Part shown: in pieces, positions 33,101 through 45,154 of the stretch | Position numbering within the stretch: the stretch's first letter is position 1 | How the letters are laid out: every line of letters starts with the position of its first letter | NCBI GenBank assembly: GCA_038503035.1 | Contig: JAVSML010021663.1 | Coordinates: forward strand, 186,001 to 250,000 | Direction: 5' to 3' | DNA length: 64,000 nt | Source: Crocodylus rhombifer | Taxonomy: Eukaryota; Chordata; Crocodylia; Crocodylidae | Notes under the pieces: model-generated | The model's database searches: none | Told to the model about the DNA's origin: nothing | Seen by the model: only the letters and a program-made list of their open reading frames with translations | Made by a program: the position numbers and the translations under genes

Positions 33101-34495
33101 TGTTTGGGACACTGGCACTCAGATACCCCTTCTCTTTAACAGAAAAAAGCACACCCCCTTCCTGTGAGCTGACCAAAAAAGGAGTTCTTGGAGGTGGGGA
33201 TGCTAAGGATTACTGGGGAAGCCACGGACTGAGAAGAGCCATCGTCTCAAGGCCAGAGGTGCCCCTTGTGACGCCATGCTGGGGCTGAGGTCTTCTCAGG
33301 TGAGGGAGGCTAAAAAGCCTATGTCCTGGAGAGCACCAAGGAAGAGCTTTTCCCCTTCCCCTCGGAAGGGGCATTTGATCCTTCTGTTACACAGCCATTT
33401 TTGAGAGGAACTGAAACCTAATCCCAGAAACACTGCAATTCCAAAATGCTGCCATCATAACTCAGTGGGAGTTATGGTCCCTTGGTCTAATCCCCACCCT
33501 CTTTTTTATGAGCAGGCCTCCCCAGCCAGACTGTATGTCTTCCACCACTGGCTTGTGACTGCTATGATGCACCATCTCTCTCTAGGAAAGGAGAGTGAGG
33601 TGCACAAGGGGACATATATAGCATCGATGAACTTAATCCACAAAGGAGAATGGGCCGTGGAGCAACTAAGTTTATGCCTCCAACAATGCACTTCAGGAAC
33701 ATTTCAGTCAACCTGTTTTGGTTTGGGATTCACCAATAATTTTTAACATTTTACTTGAAGAAAAACAGCCGGTCTGTTTAAGTGGTTACCTTTCTTCTCC
33801 AGAAGCCAGAAGAGACAGAAGGGTGGGTATCATGCTTCTCAGACAGCTACTACCCAGAAACTGAGACAAAAGAAGGAGCCAACGGCAGAAGACGCTAACA
33901 CAAGTGATCTGTTGGAGGCCCAGCAGCTTCTTCTTTCTCAGCGACCAATGGTGAGGAACTGGGCTTCTCATTAGGCCATTGCTTCTGGACAATTTAGGTC
34001 CCCATACTCATTTTTAATTTCAGCCCCCTACTCACACCGTTATGAGATTTGAAATGAAAATCCAGGCTAACTGAAGCTCAATAGGAGTTCTGCCATTGAT
34101 TTCAGTGGAACCAGAATTTAGAGGGATAGATATAAAATATGAAGGAGGCTGGACCTACTTAAAAAGGAAGAAGAAAAAGAAATGCTCCTCTACCTGAAGA
34201 GCCCCCCAGCTATTTCCTCTGTTCTGAGAAAAATACCTTAGCTGACGTCTGCAGAAGCACATGAACAGACAGCTCTTTGCAGGGAGCATATTTCATCTAC
34301 ATGGCAGGGAAGAGAATGGGGCCCAGGCAGTTCTGCTGCTCTTCTGGAAGCTGACACGCTATTTAAAATACAAGGAAGTTTGGATATCTGCTGAATAAGT
34401 ACAAATTCTAAAACAATGGGATACTCCATTCTTCTTGCTAAGAGCAAGGCAAGCCACTGCCTGGAGGAAAGTTTCTTCCATGAAGTCCAGTTGGG
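30181..34495. other. Intergenic, no gene supported
   Basis: This 4.3-kb stretch is comparatively poor in recognisable repeats. The longest frame (217 codons, minus strand, 31122-30469) has no domain, mixed hydrophobic and Ser-rich composition and no splice context. Frames at 32729-33118 are Pro/Ser-rich and likewise unsupported. I looked for LIF or OSM cytokine exons on both strands and saw none. Confidence 0.5.
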
Positions 34496-34499
34496 TAAT

Positions 34500-34635
34500 A
34501 AGGGAACATAGGAATCGCTGGACTGGATCAGCCTCAACATCCATTCTGCCTAGTCCCTTCCGTGTGACTGTAGCCATACCAGATTCTTCAGGGAAGTTTA
34601 GGAATCCTGCAATAAGCAGATGGGGGGTGATCTGT
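34500..34635 (+). repeat. Dispersed reptilian repeat fragment, unclassified
   Basis: GGGAACATAGGAATCGCTGG, ACTGGATCAGCCTCAACATC, then CAGATTCTTCAGGGAAGTTTA and GGAATCCTGCAATAAGCAGAT follow a repeat I know from crocodilian and turtle DNA (ACATAGGAATTGCCATACTGGATCAGACC...). I cannot assign the class with confidence. A LINE 3' region is one possibility. Confidence 0.45.
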
Positions 34636-34647
34636 CTACATACTGAG

Positions 34648-35098
34648 TGCATCTACCCAAGTTATTAATGCCCAACATTAAACTGAAGAAATTATTGCCC
34701 TACAGTTTATTGCTTCCAGGAAGCTCCTGGGTGCACAGTTTACATGTTTGCCTGGACTGCAGCACATTGAGTGGGATTACAGCAGCCCTGGCTGGCAGGG
34801 GATCCAGGGGGTCAGCCCACCTGCCCATGGCTGCTCCAATGCAGCTCAACATACTGTGAAGGGGCTGGCTGGGGCATGAGGGTACTTCAGTGCAGGGCTA
34901 GCCAGCACCTGCACTGAAGTACCTTTGTGCCTTAGACACCCACCCGACTGGCTACACATGTGCTGCTGCACAGAAAAAAACTCTGCAGCAGGTTAGGATG
35001 TGTTGGGCACCCAATAGGGGTGCACATGTAGATGCTGAGATGTTTACTGTGCAGTTACATAGTCAACTGGATAGTAAACATCTCATGTAGATGCACCC
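34648..35098. mobile_element. Miniature DNA element with GTGCATCTAC ends
   Basis: The left end is GAGTGCATCTACCCAAG and the right end, read inward, is GGGTGCATCTACATGAGATG. Inside, GAGGGTACTTCAGTGCAGGGC and GCACTGAAGTACCTTTGTGC are inverted copies. TACTGTGCAGTTA and ACTATGTAACTG-like pieces recur in the 28.2-kb and 42.9-kb elements. Confidence 0.6.
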
Positions 35099-35099
35099 A

Positions 35100-37059
35100 T
35101 CTGGTCTCATTCTGGTCCCTAGTAGTTTAATATTGATTTAGGCTCTGAAGCATGAGATTTAATATTTATTCCAAAATTCTTTATCATCTCACAGGAATGT
35201 TTAGCACCAGATGAAATCAATTGCTCAGGGAGAGATAACAGTATTCAGCCACTCTAGATGATCTGTCCTTTGTGTGCTCACCCATCTGTCTCCTAGAAGT
35301 GAAGGAAAGACTTCTACCTGTCTGCACTGATACAGACATCCCATTTACTTGAGCCTTGTCATAGTGCTTTTAGTTGGATTCTCAGGGATAGGGATAGAGC
35401 CAGTGAAGGACTTAGCTGCTTCACCATGGAGGTAGGAGGAATTGTAGTCCAAATATGCTATCCTCAAAACCCTAGCTCACCTGCTGTTTATTCCCCTGAA
35501 GACCCCTGATCCCATGAGTTTTCTTCTTATCTGACTTGAATATTCCCTGCAGTCCTGCTTGTGCACAAATTCAGAGCACCTTTCCCCATCTAAGCCCAAC
35601 TAAGCTCCAGCTTGAACTCCAGATACCAGATGGCTGCCTCAAACCTAGCCCAAAAGGAGTCAGGTCCCACACAAAATGCATGGATGAAGCCCACTTTTGA
35701 ACATAATAGCTGACTGGCTCCTGGGCAGTGACCCAAGATTAACAGGAGGGATGGAGGCTGCCCCCATCTAGACAGTTCTGTAGCCTGCTGGTCCAGATAC
35801 ACTTCTGGAAAGTGAAAGGTGCCGGTTTGAACCCCCTCTGAGCAGGGCATTGAACCTGGGTGTCCTCTTCCTGGGTGAGGGACTCCAAAGTTATTATATA
35901 GAAGGTGAGCAGCAAGGAATGTCCCTCTCTTTCTTTCAAGAGAAAAGTGTGAGCCTTGCTCAGATCTTGCCAAGAACAGTTATAGGCACCTGCCCTCAGG
36001 AATGTGTTATAGGCTGTGGATGAGTAGATGGAGGTATCTGCTATAGCCTAAGCTTTGGAATGAGACCAGGTGTTCAGGCATAGCCCTGCCCTCAGTGCTC
36101 CCTATTAGCAAACCCTGAACTGCTCCCTTTTTCTTGATGCTGACTGTCTGGGATCCCACACTAAGGCCACTAACTCACCTCATGGACCATTTAAGGAGCC
36201 TCAGGGCCAGACCAGGATTCTGAATTCCATCTAACTTTTAGGCACCTATGTCTTTTGTTGGACCTAAGCCATCATGTTTCAGTATAAGAGAATTGTCTGA
36301 TGCTAGTGCTCACAACAACCTAAAATATGCATGCCCTAAGGTGCCTTCATAAGGGGCCCACAGACTGCTTTTAAAGGACTCCACATAAGGGACATCCAAT
36401 CACTGGTGTTGGCAACACAACCCTCCAGGCTAACAGTGTGGGCCATATCTTCCTCTCACCAGTCACACTCCATTACAAGAAACCTGCTTAGCAATTGACA
36501 GTGTAGGAATGGCTGAGAACATATAGAGCCACTCCTGTCAGTCATGCACCCTTTAGAGGATGCAGAGCAACCACATTTCCTTCCCTCTTCAATTCCTATG
36601 AAAGGAAATAGCAGCTTAGCATCCACACCCAGCAGCAGCCCTTTGCACAGACAGGGAAAAAGATGCTCTTGGGGAACTGATAGAAGGATGGAATTGGGTG
36701 AAGATAAAAATCTGCCCGGAGCTCTTTCTACCTTGCCTTCATGTAAGGCATTGTGCCAAGCAACCTGCCAAAAGGCTGACTTTAATGGAGCCAGCTCCCT
36801 CTGCATTGCTATTAGGATGTCCCTTGCCAGAGATGACTTATGTGTGGAACTCTGTTAATACCTCTTAAAGGCCTTAACAGAAAGTTGCACTAAAACTATA
36901 ACCTAAGGACAGATATATAAACAGGAAAGAAAGAGACAGTTGCTGTCTTTTTAAGTAGGCACCATGGGACAAATTCTGTTATCCTCTATGCGCCCAAAAA
37001 GCAGCACAGCTACTGCACATGCTCGGTAGGCTACACATTGACTTGGCAGGTAGACATCT
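35100..37059. other. Intergenic; one tRNA-like SINE trace
   Basis: Around 35795-35890 the plus strand carries GAACCCCCTCTGAGCAGGGC and ATTGAACCTGGGTGTCC, which read backwards resemble a tRNA-derived SINE with a B-box-like GGTTCAATGCC. Nothing else is recognised in this stretch. Frames at 35590-35973 and 36456-36858 lack any domain similarity. Confidence 0.4.
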
Positions 37060-37897
37060 TGTCACAGGTACGCCCCTTTGGGGTCCATCTACTGGTGACC
37101 CGGCCCACCTGTTATGGGCCAACTGCCTGCCTTCTCTCCTGCCATGCCTGGTTGTTAATTGATTAATTAGAAAATGTTAATTAAGCAGGAGGCTGCCCGT
37201 TTACTGCCCCGATGCAAGGGGACACTATCTGCGGCTCCTTTCCTCCCCTACACCACAGCTCAAGCCTCACAGATGGTACTCACATCGTTTGGCCTTATTC
37301 TGCTCTGGCCCCCTTGTCCTCCCTGGGCTCTCTGCAGCCCTGTCACGCTCCGCGCCCTCACTGGCGCTCGGGCTCTCTGTAGCCCTGTTTCACGCAGTGC
37401 CTCACTGGGTGTTCATCAATGCTGCCCCCTCTCTGGGGCTTCTCGCTGCCCCCCTCTCTGGGGCTAGGGTATCCATGCTGCCGTGGGTCCCCAATGAGGC
37501 TTCCTCCATCCCCTTATAGCCTCACCCAAGCCACTGGTTCTAAACAGCAAACACAAAACACAAGCCCCGGGGCTATAACATAAAATCCAAGCCACCTGGC
37601 TAAAACATCATACAATCCCTACCAGGGAATTCTCCACCCCATAACAGCAATCAGGAGTTGCTCGTGCAGTCAGGCTTCTCCCCTTTGCTTGCTCCGGCAG
37701 AGCTCCTTCTCCCTTGGCTGCCAGAAGGGAACTTCCAACCTGGCCTCAGCCCTGGGGTTTAAATGTGAGCCAGGCCCTGCCCCTTCCAGTCAGCTGACCG
37801 CCGGCAGATGTGGGTCACCAGTTAACTCTGGTTAGGGCTCTTCCCTAGCAGTTTCCCATCTTTAAAAAGGAGCATGGCACCTAAGGGCTCTGTGACA
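37060..37897 (-). mobile_element. Solo-LTR-like element (838 bp)
   Basis: The element begins TGTCACAGG and ends CTCTGTGACA, so it has 8-bp inverted ends of the TG...CA kind. It is flanked by CATCT at 37055-37059 and again at 37898-37902, a perfect 5-bp duplication as made by retroviral or Gypsy integrases. No internal coding region or second LTR is visible. A short tandem array rich in CTCTCTGGGGCT / AGCCCCAGAGAG motifs lies in the middle. Orientation is tentatively minus, because that strand has CTATAAGGGG followed by AGAATAAGG about 180 bases on. Confidence 0.7.
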
Positions 37898-37902
37898 CAT
37901 CT

Positions 37903-39499
37903 ATACATGCACATATACTGGGTGTAGCTAAGTTGCCAAATGCTGTTTGGCAAAAACCCATGACAAAGGGGCCTTTTAGTATATCCAAATAGCTCAGTGG
38001 TTAGGGTGCTTATCCATGAGCAGGTGGCTAGATTCTAAGCCACCCTGGAAGGTGTTTGAACATGCATCTTCATGACTTCCCAACACCATGCAGTAACCAT
38101 CCTCTAGCCTTCTTGAAGCTGGCTCCCTGGGCAGCCAAGGGAGGGAGATATGTGGGGCCAGGGGAAGAGCATGAGCAGTATGGTGTGTGATTCAGTGTAG
38201 TGAATGCTGCTGTGGAAGGAAGGAGGCCATACATTTAGCCTTGACCCTTGCTTTCAGTGGGACAGAAACTCCTTCACTGTTTGCCATCTATTTTATCCAC
38301 GAGGCAGTAGGTCAGCTTCAAGAGGAGGTCTGGAGATATACTGGAAATCTCAAAGATTTAGGTTCCAGCTCTGCAGAGGGGACTCTAGAGCCTCGATCCC
38401 TCAGCTCCTCCTGGATGAGTATCCTGATCACCCAGCTTTTGCCCTTCTCCTGGCCTTCTTGAGGCTTATGGGAAGATATATAGCTGCATACCTACCTGGC
38501 CAGTGCATCACCTACTGCACGCATTCAATCCATGCATCCATGCTTATGTGCTCATACAGTAGAGAAGACAGAATGGCAAACTGTGCTCAAGTGCCAACAA
38601 AGCTACTTACATGGACAGAAAACTGCCATTTTGGTGCATATTGAGCAGTAGAATTTGGCCCTCTGTGTTACAGCAATGAAAAGATACAGGAATCCAGGGA
38701 GGCGGCTCTTCATTGGCTGAACAGAGACAGACAGTACCAGTACATTTGGGTTGTTTTTCAGAGTAAAGTATTGCTGTTTCCAGGGAACTGGCCTGCAGAT
38801 ATTTCTCTGCCCATCTGTCTTCCTCCTTGGGTTGGTTATAAGAAGACAGTTTTGAGTCAAAAGCCAGAAGAGTGACTGTTCTCCATCCCTCTGTGCCCTA
38901 GATTCAAAGGAAGCAACTTTACCAAAGACCAAGCTCTAGCTTACACTAGAAAAGCTTTGCTTTTGTAGCTTATATCTTGTCATAATTATCAGCAAACCAC
39001 TCCTGTGCAGAAACCATTTCATTAAGCAAAATGTTGCTTCTTCTGGCATAGGCTATATCATTTCCCTGAGCTAAAGTAGCAATACCAGTAAAAGGTATCA
39101 TGCTGGTATAACTGTATCTATGCTAGAGTTTTTGGTAGCATAGAAGTATTATGGAACTCTTAGTCACACCCTTAACTGACGCTGCTAGCACAAGTAGATC
39201 TGACCTGCAGGATGCTCTTCCTGTGAGAGCCCTGTGCTGACATGTTGGTAGTATCAGATCATACACGTCCAGTCCTTTATTATCAGATCCCATGTGTCCA
39301 CTGCTGTAATAAGACTGTGACAACTCAGAAAGTGAACAGGCCCCAATCACCTAACAAACGTCAAGGTTACATGAAAAAAGGAGTGTCTGTTGGACTCAGG
39401 ACTTAACAGGAAAGGGCTCTCACTGAATCTGGGCTTCAGATAGAAAACCTAAAAACATTAAAAATGGTCAAGAGTTTCCTGATAAAGAGCTGAAGCCCT
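37903..39499. other. Intergenic; tRNA-like SINE head at 37988-38045
   Basis: AATAGCTCAGTGGTTAGGGT followed by GGTGGCTAGATTCTAAGCC has the layout of tRNA A and B boxes, so a tRNA-derived SINE or tRNA pseudogene head is likely at 37988-38045. It cannot fold into a complete tRNA as written. The rest of the stretch shows nothing recognisable. Confidence 0.45.
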
Positions 39500-40212
39500 A
39501 TATGGGCATTTGTACATGACATAGGGGTTTAATTCTCCCTCAATTGAAGCAGTGTTTTTTTAAAAATATCACTTCAATTTAGGGTGAAGTAAACCCCTGT
39601 GTTGTGTACACCCATGTCCGCCCGATCCTTACCTGCCCCTCCAGTAGCAGAGAGGGGAGCTGCTGGCGAACATAGGAGTCCCTGAGCTGCGTTGGGGTGG
39701 CCTGGTGCTACCCTCCCCCCTCCCCCCCACAGGTGGCACCTGGCTTGAGCAATCCTGGGGCGCGCTGCAGTCATGGAGGGAAGCACCAGGCCTCTGCACA
39801 GCTCAGGTGGGCAGGGAGGCTCTGGGGGAGTGGAAAAAAAAAGATCAGGCTTGCAGCTTTTTTTTTTTTACTTCTGTGAAGCCTGCCTTCCTGGGCTGGT
39901 GCTGGGCTGTCTGTACAAGCTGCCTGCACAGCCCCTGAGCCACACGGAGCCCAGTGCTTCCCTCTGTGGCTGTTGGTTAGGAAACAAACTCCTCAGAGGT
40001 GTTTCATTTTGCAGCACCCCGAAGTCATTTGCTGTGTCCCGAAGTCATTTAAGGTGAAGTCATTTAAGGTGCAGTACGCCACTGAATTGCTACAGTGACT
40101 GGAATTAACACACAATACTCCACCAAATGTGCAAACAGCAATTCCATTAAAGTGGTGCAAAAGGCATTTAACCCATTTTAAACCCTCTTTAAAGCATCAT
40201 CTATAAAGGGCC
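39500..40212. mobile_element. Possible long member of the miniature-element group, GC-rich interior
   Basis: The left end GGGCATTTGTACATGACATA and the right end read inward (GGCCCTTTATAGATGATGC) are weakly similar inverted ends, with TAT on both sides. The subterminal parts are also inverted, for example AATTGAAGCAGTG against CACTGAATTGC-like sequence. The middle (39600-39960) is GC-rich and holds a short poly(A) and a poly(T) run. The boundaries need alignment. Confidence 0.35.
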
Positions 40213-40680
40213 TATGAAGCTAAAGAGAACCATCCATTCAGAACTTAGTTCCTGCTGGCCTGAACTTCTGCCAGTGTTTGCACAAACCTTATAATGGTGT
40301 TTTTCCACTATTATTATGAGCCACTTACGTGGCTTCATTGCCTTTGCTTTTGTCAGCTGTCCAGCTGGTCCACACATTGCTTATAAATGCACTTTCCTGG
40401 GAAGGCAGGTGAGGACAGTTTTTCCAGACACATGTGGAGCTGACTGACTTTTGCTGCTCTTCTGACATATTTATTACTGTCAATACATTTTTTAATTTCC
40501 TTTGTTTCAGCAAATGTTACAGTGCAATTAAAAATTCCTGAAAGGAAGTGTGTGTGCTCGATCATCAGCCCTGTGGTTACTGTCTGTCTGGAAGCTGGGC
40601 TGACGCAGGGGTCAAGAAACAGCTGCCAAATTTCCTATCTTGTTTCTGTTTCCTAAGAAGCATAGTTTAAACAGTCATGT
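40213..40680. other. Intergenic, nothing identified
   Basis: AT-rich sequence with no recognisable feature. Confidence 0.4.
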
Positions 40681-40683
40681 GCA

Positions 40684-40860
40684 GAGGCACACACACACAC
40701 GAGAACACAGACACATACAGACATGCAGAAGCACACGTACACAAAGATGCAGCGATGCAAACACAACTACACATGCACATATACACCTACACAGAGATGC
40801 AGATATACCTGTGTATAGTTACATACCAGACATTCACAGAAACACTCACCCACCACTACA
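40684..40860. repeat. Degenerate CA-rich simple repeat
   Basis: The tract starts with (CA)7, then continues with ACACAGACACATACAGACATG-like units in which CA/ACA alternates with GATGCA. It is an expanded and mutated CA microsatellite. It creates long His/Thr-rich and Tyr/Thr-rich open frames that are not genes. Confidence 0.8.
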
Positions 40861-41994
40861 TGAAAATGAACCTATCATAGGCTCAGAAGTGGTGTCATCA
40901 CATAGCATACAAGCTTTTATATTCCTCACAACTGAAAATAAAGTAGTGCCTACTAATCAAAGGTCTTCTTTGCTGCAATGTGCTTAACTACGGGTGAGTG
41001 GGTGTTGGTGGAGGATGGATGGATGGATCGATCGTGGAGTTGCTTTTTGGGAGAAGTCTGTCCTTTTTAATTACTCCTATTGGAAAAACATTATCCTGAT
41101 GTGGAGGGTCACTCTCATCCCTCTGTGGAGCCCAATACTCCAGTAGATTAGCTTGCTAGGAATCTACCTAATTGAACGTTTGCATTCAAAACTCTTTTCA
41201 AGCAGCAATAGACTTTGTAGGAACATGGAAACTGTCACAGAAAGGTTTGAAATTTTCTGATAATTTGAACGGAAAACACTTCATTTTTTGATTTTGGGTA
41301 TTCTAGCTTTGTTTGCAACTTTTTCATGAAAAGTACCAACACTGTTTTAAATATTATAAAACCTCCTGACCATCTTGCAACCAGCTGTGGCTAGGAGTGA
41401 GCAACATTGCACTGTAAGATTCCAAGCTGGAAAGCAAGGGCCTGGGTGGATCCTTGTTTGCTATCAACTTTAAGATCGCCAGATGGAAGGCCACAGTCAC
41501 AGTAGTTCTCATGTTTCATTGTGGGGTGAAATCTTGGCCAGTATGAAGTCAACTTCAGAACTCATACTGATTTAGATGAGGTCAGGATTTCACTCAAGGA
41601 CTTTCAGTTCAGGCAGCAAAGAGGCCACCCTTGTAAAGATTTTACTACTATCTGTTGTTGACTGTGAATCATACTCCCTGCCCTCCTCTTCCCTAATATT
41701 TATTATAAAGTCAGATTATCTTTCAATATCCAACAAATCCGGTAAACCAGGTACGTCCTCCAGGGAACATGGAATTCATAAGATATAGCTGACTCACAGA
41801 CCCAGATCCTAGCCCTAACCCTGGCTCTTGTGATGGAAAGCTGATTTACACCGAGGATCTGCCTTGTGCAGGAGTATGTAAAGGTGATGTACAGCCACTC
41901 TGCTGGCATGTATATCCCTTTGGTCTTCAGTGCAGGGAAGACAGGAAGTGCCTACCTCCTTGTTATTCCCAGCTGTCAGAAAGACCCCTTAGAG
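40861..41994. other. Intergenic; (GGAT)n microsatellite at about 41013-41033
   Basis: GGATGGATGGATGGATCGATCG is a short tetranucleotide repeat. No other feature is supported in this stretch. Confidence 0.5.
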
Positions 41995-42450
41995 CAGGCG
42001 TGTCAAACATATGGTCCATAAGGCAGCTCCAACCTGGGGAGGTGGGTCATGGGCTGGACCACCCATCCCTGTGGGCTGGATTCCATCCACGGGGCTCATT
42101 GCCATGACTGCTTGAGCCCCTGTGGTGGCAACATGAATCCCTGCTATTTTGATGCAGGTCCAGAAGCCAGGGAGTCATCACTGCTCACCTCCCCCACACC
42201 TCTTACCCACCGCTGAAATTGGGGTTTTCAGTTGCCCCAATGACTAAGAGCAGCAGTGAAGGAAAATGGGGGGAAGGAAAGGGGGAAAGTGTCCATGGCA
42301 GTAACCCCCTGGGTTCTGGAGCTGTGCTGAAACACCAGGGAATTGTCCTGCAGCCAGGGTAATAAAGCTGCCACTCACAGGTCATCCGGCCCATGGTAAT
42401 CCTTGAAGTCTTGAATCAGCCCATGAGGGAAAATTAGTTTGACCTGCCTG
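41995..42450. mobile_element. hAT-type miniature element (456 bp)
   Basis: The left end is CAGGCGTGTCAAACATATGG and the right end, read inward, is CAGGCAGGTCAAACTAATTT. The flanking 8-mers CCTTAGAG (41987-41994) and CCTTAGGG (42451-42458) match at 7 of 8 positions. The interior is short and non-coding. Confidence 0.8.
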
Positions 42451-42887
42451 CCTTAGGGAAACTATGAGGCTTTCCCATTTACCACAGGGACCCAGTTCTC
42501 ACAGCCATCCAGGATGTGGGCTGCCATGTTCTGAGTGTGTAACACTCAAAGGTCATAATACTAAGATAAAGAGAAGAACAGCTCAAATCTGCTCACACTG
42601 TGAATTGCCCAGTTACGCATCAGGGTAACCTAGTGCAACTTGCACAATGCAGCCCCAGAAGTTCACCACTTTCAAGGCAGGCTGGTCCATAGCAGCAAAA
42701 TCATATGCCTCTTGCTGATGGAAACATTGAGCCAAATTGCCACTGGGAGGGAGGGAAGGATTTTACCCTGTAACGATTATATTTCTGCTCCCAGCACAGT
42801 CTTGAATTCCTCCCAGATAGGCATCTATCCCATCCTGGTAATGTGCTATGCAATGGAAGTACAGCCTTACAAATGAGCAAATCTAGG
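42451..42887. other. Intergenic, nothing identified
   Basis: No recognisable feature between the hAT-type element and the next miniature element. Confidence 0.4.
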
Positions 42888-42889
42888 TA

Positions 42890-43350
42890 TGTCTACACAA
42901 GACATTTACTGCAGTTTCCTAATTAGCTCCACGGCAAACATCTCAGCATCTATATATGCAACTCTATTAGGCCACGGGAAACTAATAAACTGCACTGCAG
43001 GTTAGATTTGTAAATGCAAGTACTATCCTGCCATGTAGTTTTTTTGTGCACAGCAACATAGATGTAGACACTGACCCAGCTTGTGGGATCACAAGGGTGC
43101 TTCAGTGTGAGGGCTGGCCAGCTAATCCTACACCGAAGCACCCTTGTGCCCCAGCCAGCCCTTCCACAGCCCGTGGAGCCAGGTCAGAGTAGCCCCAGAC
43201 TGGCAGCCTGACCTTCTGGGTCCCTGCCAGCTGGGGCTGTTCTGATCTGGCTCAATATTTACACATGCACCCAGGAGTGATAAACTCTGGCGTGATATGC
43301 ACTGGAGATCACTGCTTTGCATTAATGGGCATGTGTAGATGAGCCCTCTA
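42890..43350. mobile_element. Miniature DNA element with GTCTACACA ends
   Basis: The left end is AGGTATGTCTACACAAGAC and the right end, read inward, is AGGGCTCATCTACACATGCC. TCTA occurs at both borders and may be part of a duplication. Inside, AGGGTGCTTCAGTGTGAGGGC and ACACCGAAGCACCCTTGTGCC are inverted, and the same inverted pair type occurs in the 34.6-kb element, so the two are related. Confidence 0.65.
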
Positions 43351-43429
43351 AGTGTCAGAAAGCAACCTGGGGCCTGGTCTCCATTAGAAAAATGAATTCA
43401 AACGAAGCTCCTCGAATGCTTGATGTCCA

Positions 43430-43600
43430 CACAAATAAACCTCAGCTGCCCAGGGAAGCTGTGCAATCTCCTTCACTGAAGGCTTTCAAAGAGAGGCTGG
43501 CTAGGCAGCTCCCTAGGATGATTTAGGAACAGTGAATCCTGACTGACTGGCCCTTGAGGTTGCTCCAAACCTACAATTCTTTTGAAAGGTCTAATAGTCA
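43430..43600 (+). mobile_element. CR1-like LINE 3' fragment
   Basis: Translation of about 43446-43530 gives LPREAVQSPSLKAFKERLA, the conserved end of CR1 ORF2 (usually LPREVVEAPSLEAFKRRL). It is followed by a short diverged 3' tail ending near CTACAATTCTTTTG. Confidence 0.7.
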
Positions 43601-43664
43601 GCTAACCCCTGCCTGAATCCTGAATCACCTGTTAAAGAGGAACCCCTTTAGCTGGAACTGTATT

Positions 43665-43940
43665 AGGACACCTATACACATGCTGGACGTGGTAAGTAGC
43701 ACGTGTTGGAGCAGACTCAATCGAGTCTGCTGGAGTGTGCTAATTAGCAACAGCTTCCATGTCACATGTATTTACTGCCCCCATGCTTCAAAATGGTGGC
43801 TGGGGCACTTTAACTAAACGCCACCATTTTGAAGCACAGGACTCTGAATACATGTGATGCTGCAGGAGCTTTAATTAGAGCAGCTCTCTAATTAACATGC
43901 CCTCCCCACTTCCCACCCCAGAGCATACGTAAAGACAACA
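43665..43940. mobile_element. Miniature DNA element, same subfamily as 12600-12880
   Basis: It carries CACCTATACACATGC at the left and CATACGTAAAGACAAC at the right, the GGAGCAGACTCAATCGAGTC core, and then CAAAATGGTGGCTGGGGCAC and GCCACCATTTTGAAGCACAGG, which are themselves inverted copies. The order of blocks is the same as in the 12.6-kb copy, so the two derive from one element. Confidence 0.7.
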
Positions 43941-44156
43941 TTACAGCTTAGGCAGCCAAGCTGATAGTCTTCTCCAGCAGGCCAGTGGTGTGTGAAAGCC
44001 TCCAGAGCGCACTGCCTCCATGAGAATGGTTTGGACCTGTGGGACAGGTACTGAGATTTCAAGTGCGCAGTTACAGACGGCACCAGCATGGGTGTGGGAC
44101 AAAGGCAGGAGCTGATTCAGCTTGGGTCGTATGGATGCACTTAAGTTAGTCTAGTG

Positions 44157-45154
44157 TGTGACGGGCTAGCTGGCAGTGACTTAGCCCAGGGGTTTTGAAA
44201 GGGCAAAAGATGATTGGAGGACTTGGGATTCCCTTTCCTCACCAATTTGGTAATGATTTGGCCCAGGGGTTTTGAAGGGGTAAAAGATGATGAGGGACCA
44301 CAAGGAAGGAGTCTCAAAGAGCTGGGCCAGCAGGGTAGGAGCAGCTGGCCCAGAAGACCCTGAAGAAGTGGGAGCTGCAGACAGCAGTGGGACCCTCAGC
44401 AGCGCGGCATGCGGCCGGCAGGAGAGGCTCCCCGCTGGGCTCCAGGATCCCCTGCGAGAGGCTGCGGCCAGCAGGAGAGGCTCCCCAGCTCCAGCAAGGA
44501 TCTGAGCAGTGACCTGAGGTTCCCAGCTCTGCTTCCAGCTCCTCCAATCAGAGGCCAGGCAGCTCGAGGTGAGGCTGGGGGCTCCCAGGAAGGTCAAGAC
44601 CCCTGGCAGCTAGGAGCAGTCCCAGCACTGGTGGCCATGTGGTAGAGTTTCTGACTTCCCTGTAGGAGATCTGAATTCAAGTACCCGCTGGGTTGAGTGA
44701 AGTAACAGGGGGAAATCCTTGTTGTAGTGGAAAAGGGGCACTGTGTTTCCCCTTTCTCCCCCCCACCCCCTCCAGGTACCTAGGCCTTATATTCCTTGTT
44801 ATTTGACATTTTGTATTTTGTGCCTTTTATATTTCACCAACCAGGATTGTTTGTTCTGCTGTTTGTGTTTTACATTTTATTAACCCTGTCTTTTGTCAAT
44901 GATTGTAAGTTTCTAACCTTTGTTGAATCCTGCCCCCTTGGGGCATTGTAGTGTCCCCTGTACATCCTGATTTGTGCCTGTTATGTTCCCAGTATTGTTC
45001 TCTCATTAAAAGGTATATGGTTACGTCCCCATTGGTGGTCTGGCTCTGCTCTATAGGGGGAGGAGAGCCCCTACACCTCCCACAGCACTTGTGCACCTGC
45101 TCTGATCCCTTCAGTTGGAGAGGGGGTACCTCTTGGAGTACCACCCGGGTTACA
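44157..45154 (+). mobile_element. LTR-like element (about 1 kb) with tandem repeat in its 5' part
   Basis: The block starts TGTGACGGGC and ends CCCGGGTTACA, giving TG...CA inverted ends. A unit reading GCCCAGGGGTTTTGAA...GGGCAAAAGATGAT occurs twice, near 44184 and 44261, 77 bp apart. ATTAAA at 45005 could serve as a poly(A) signal of the R region. A tRNA-like box (GATCTGAATTCAAGTACCC) lies near 44670. I see no matching 5-bp duplication at the borders, so LTR identity is tentative. Confidence 0.4.

Noticed and set aside
40640..40987. His/Thr-rich 115-codon frame
   Set aside because: Produced by a degenerate CA microsatellite.
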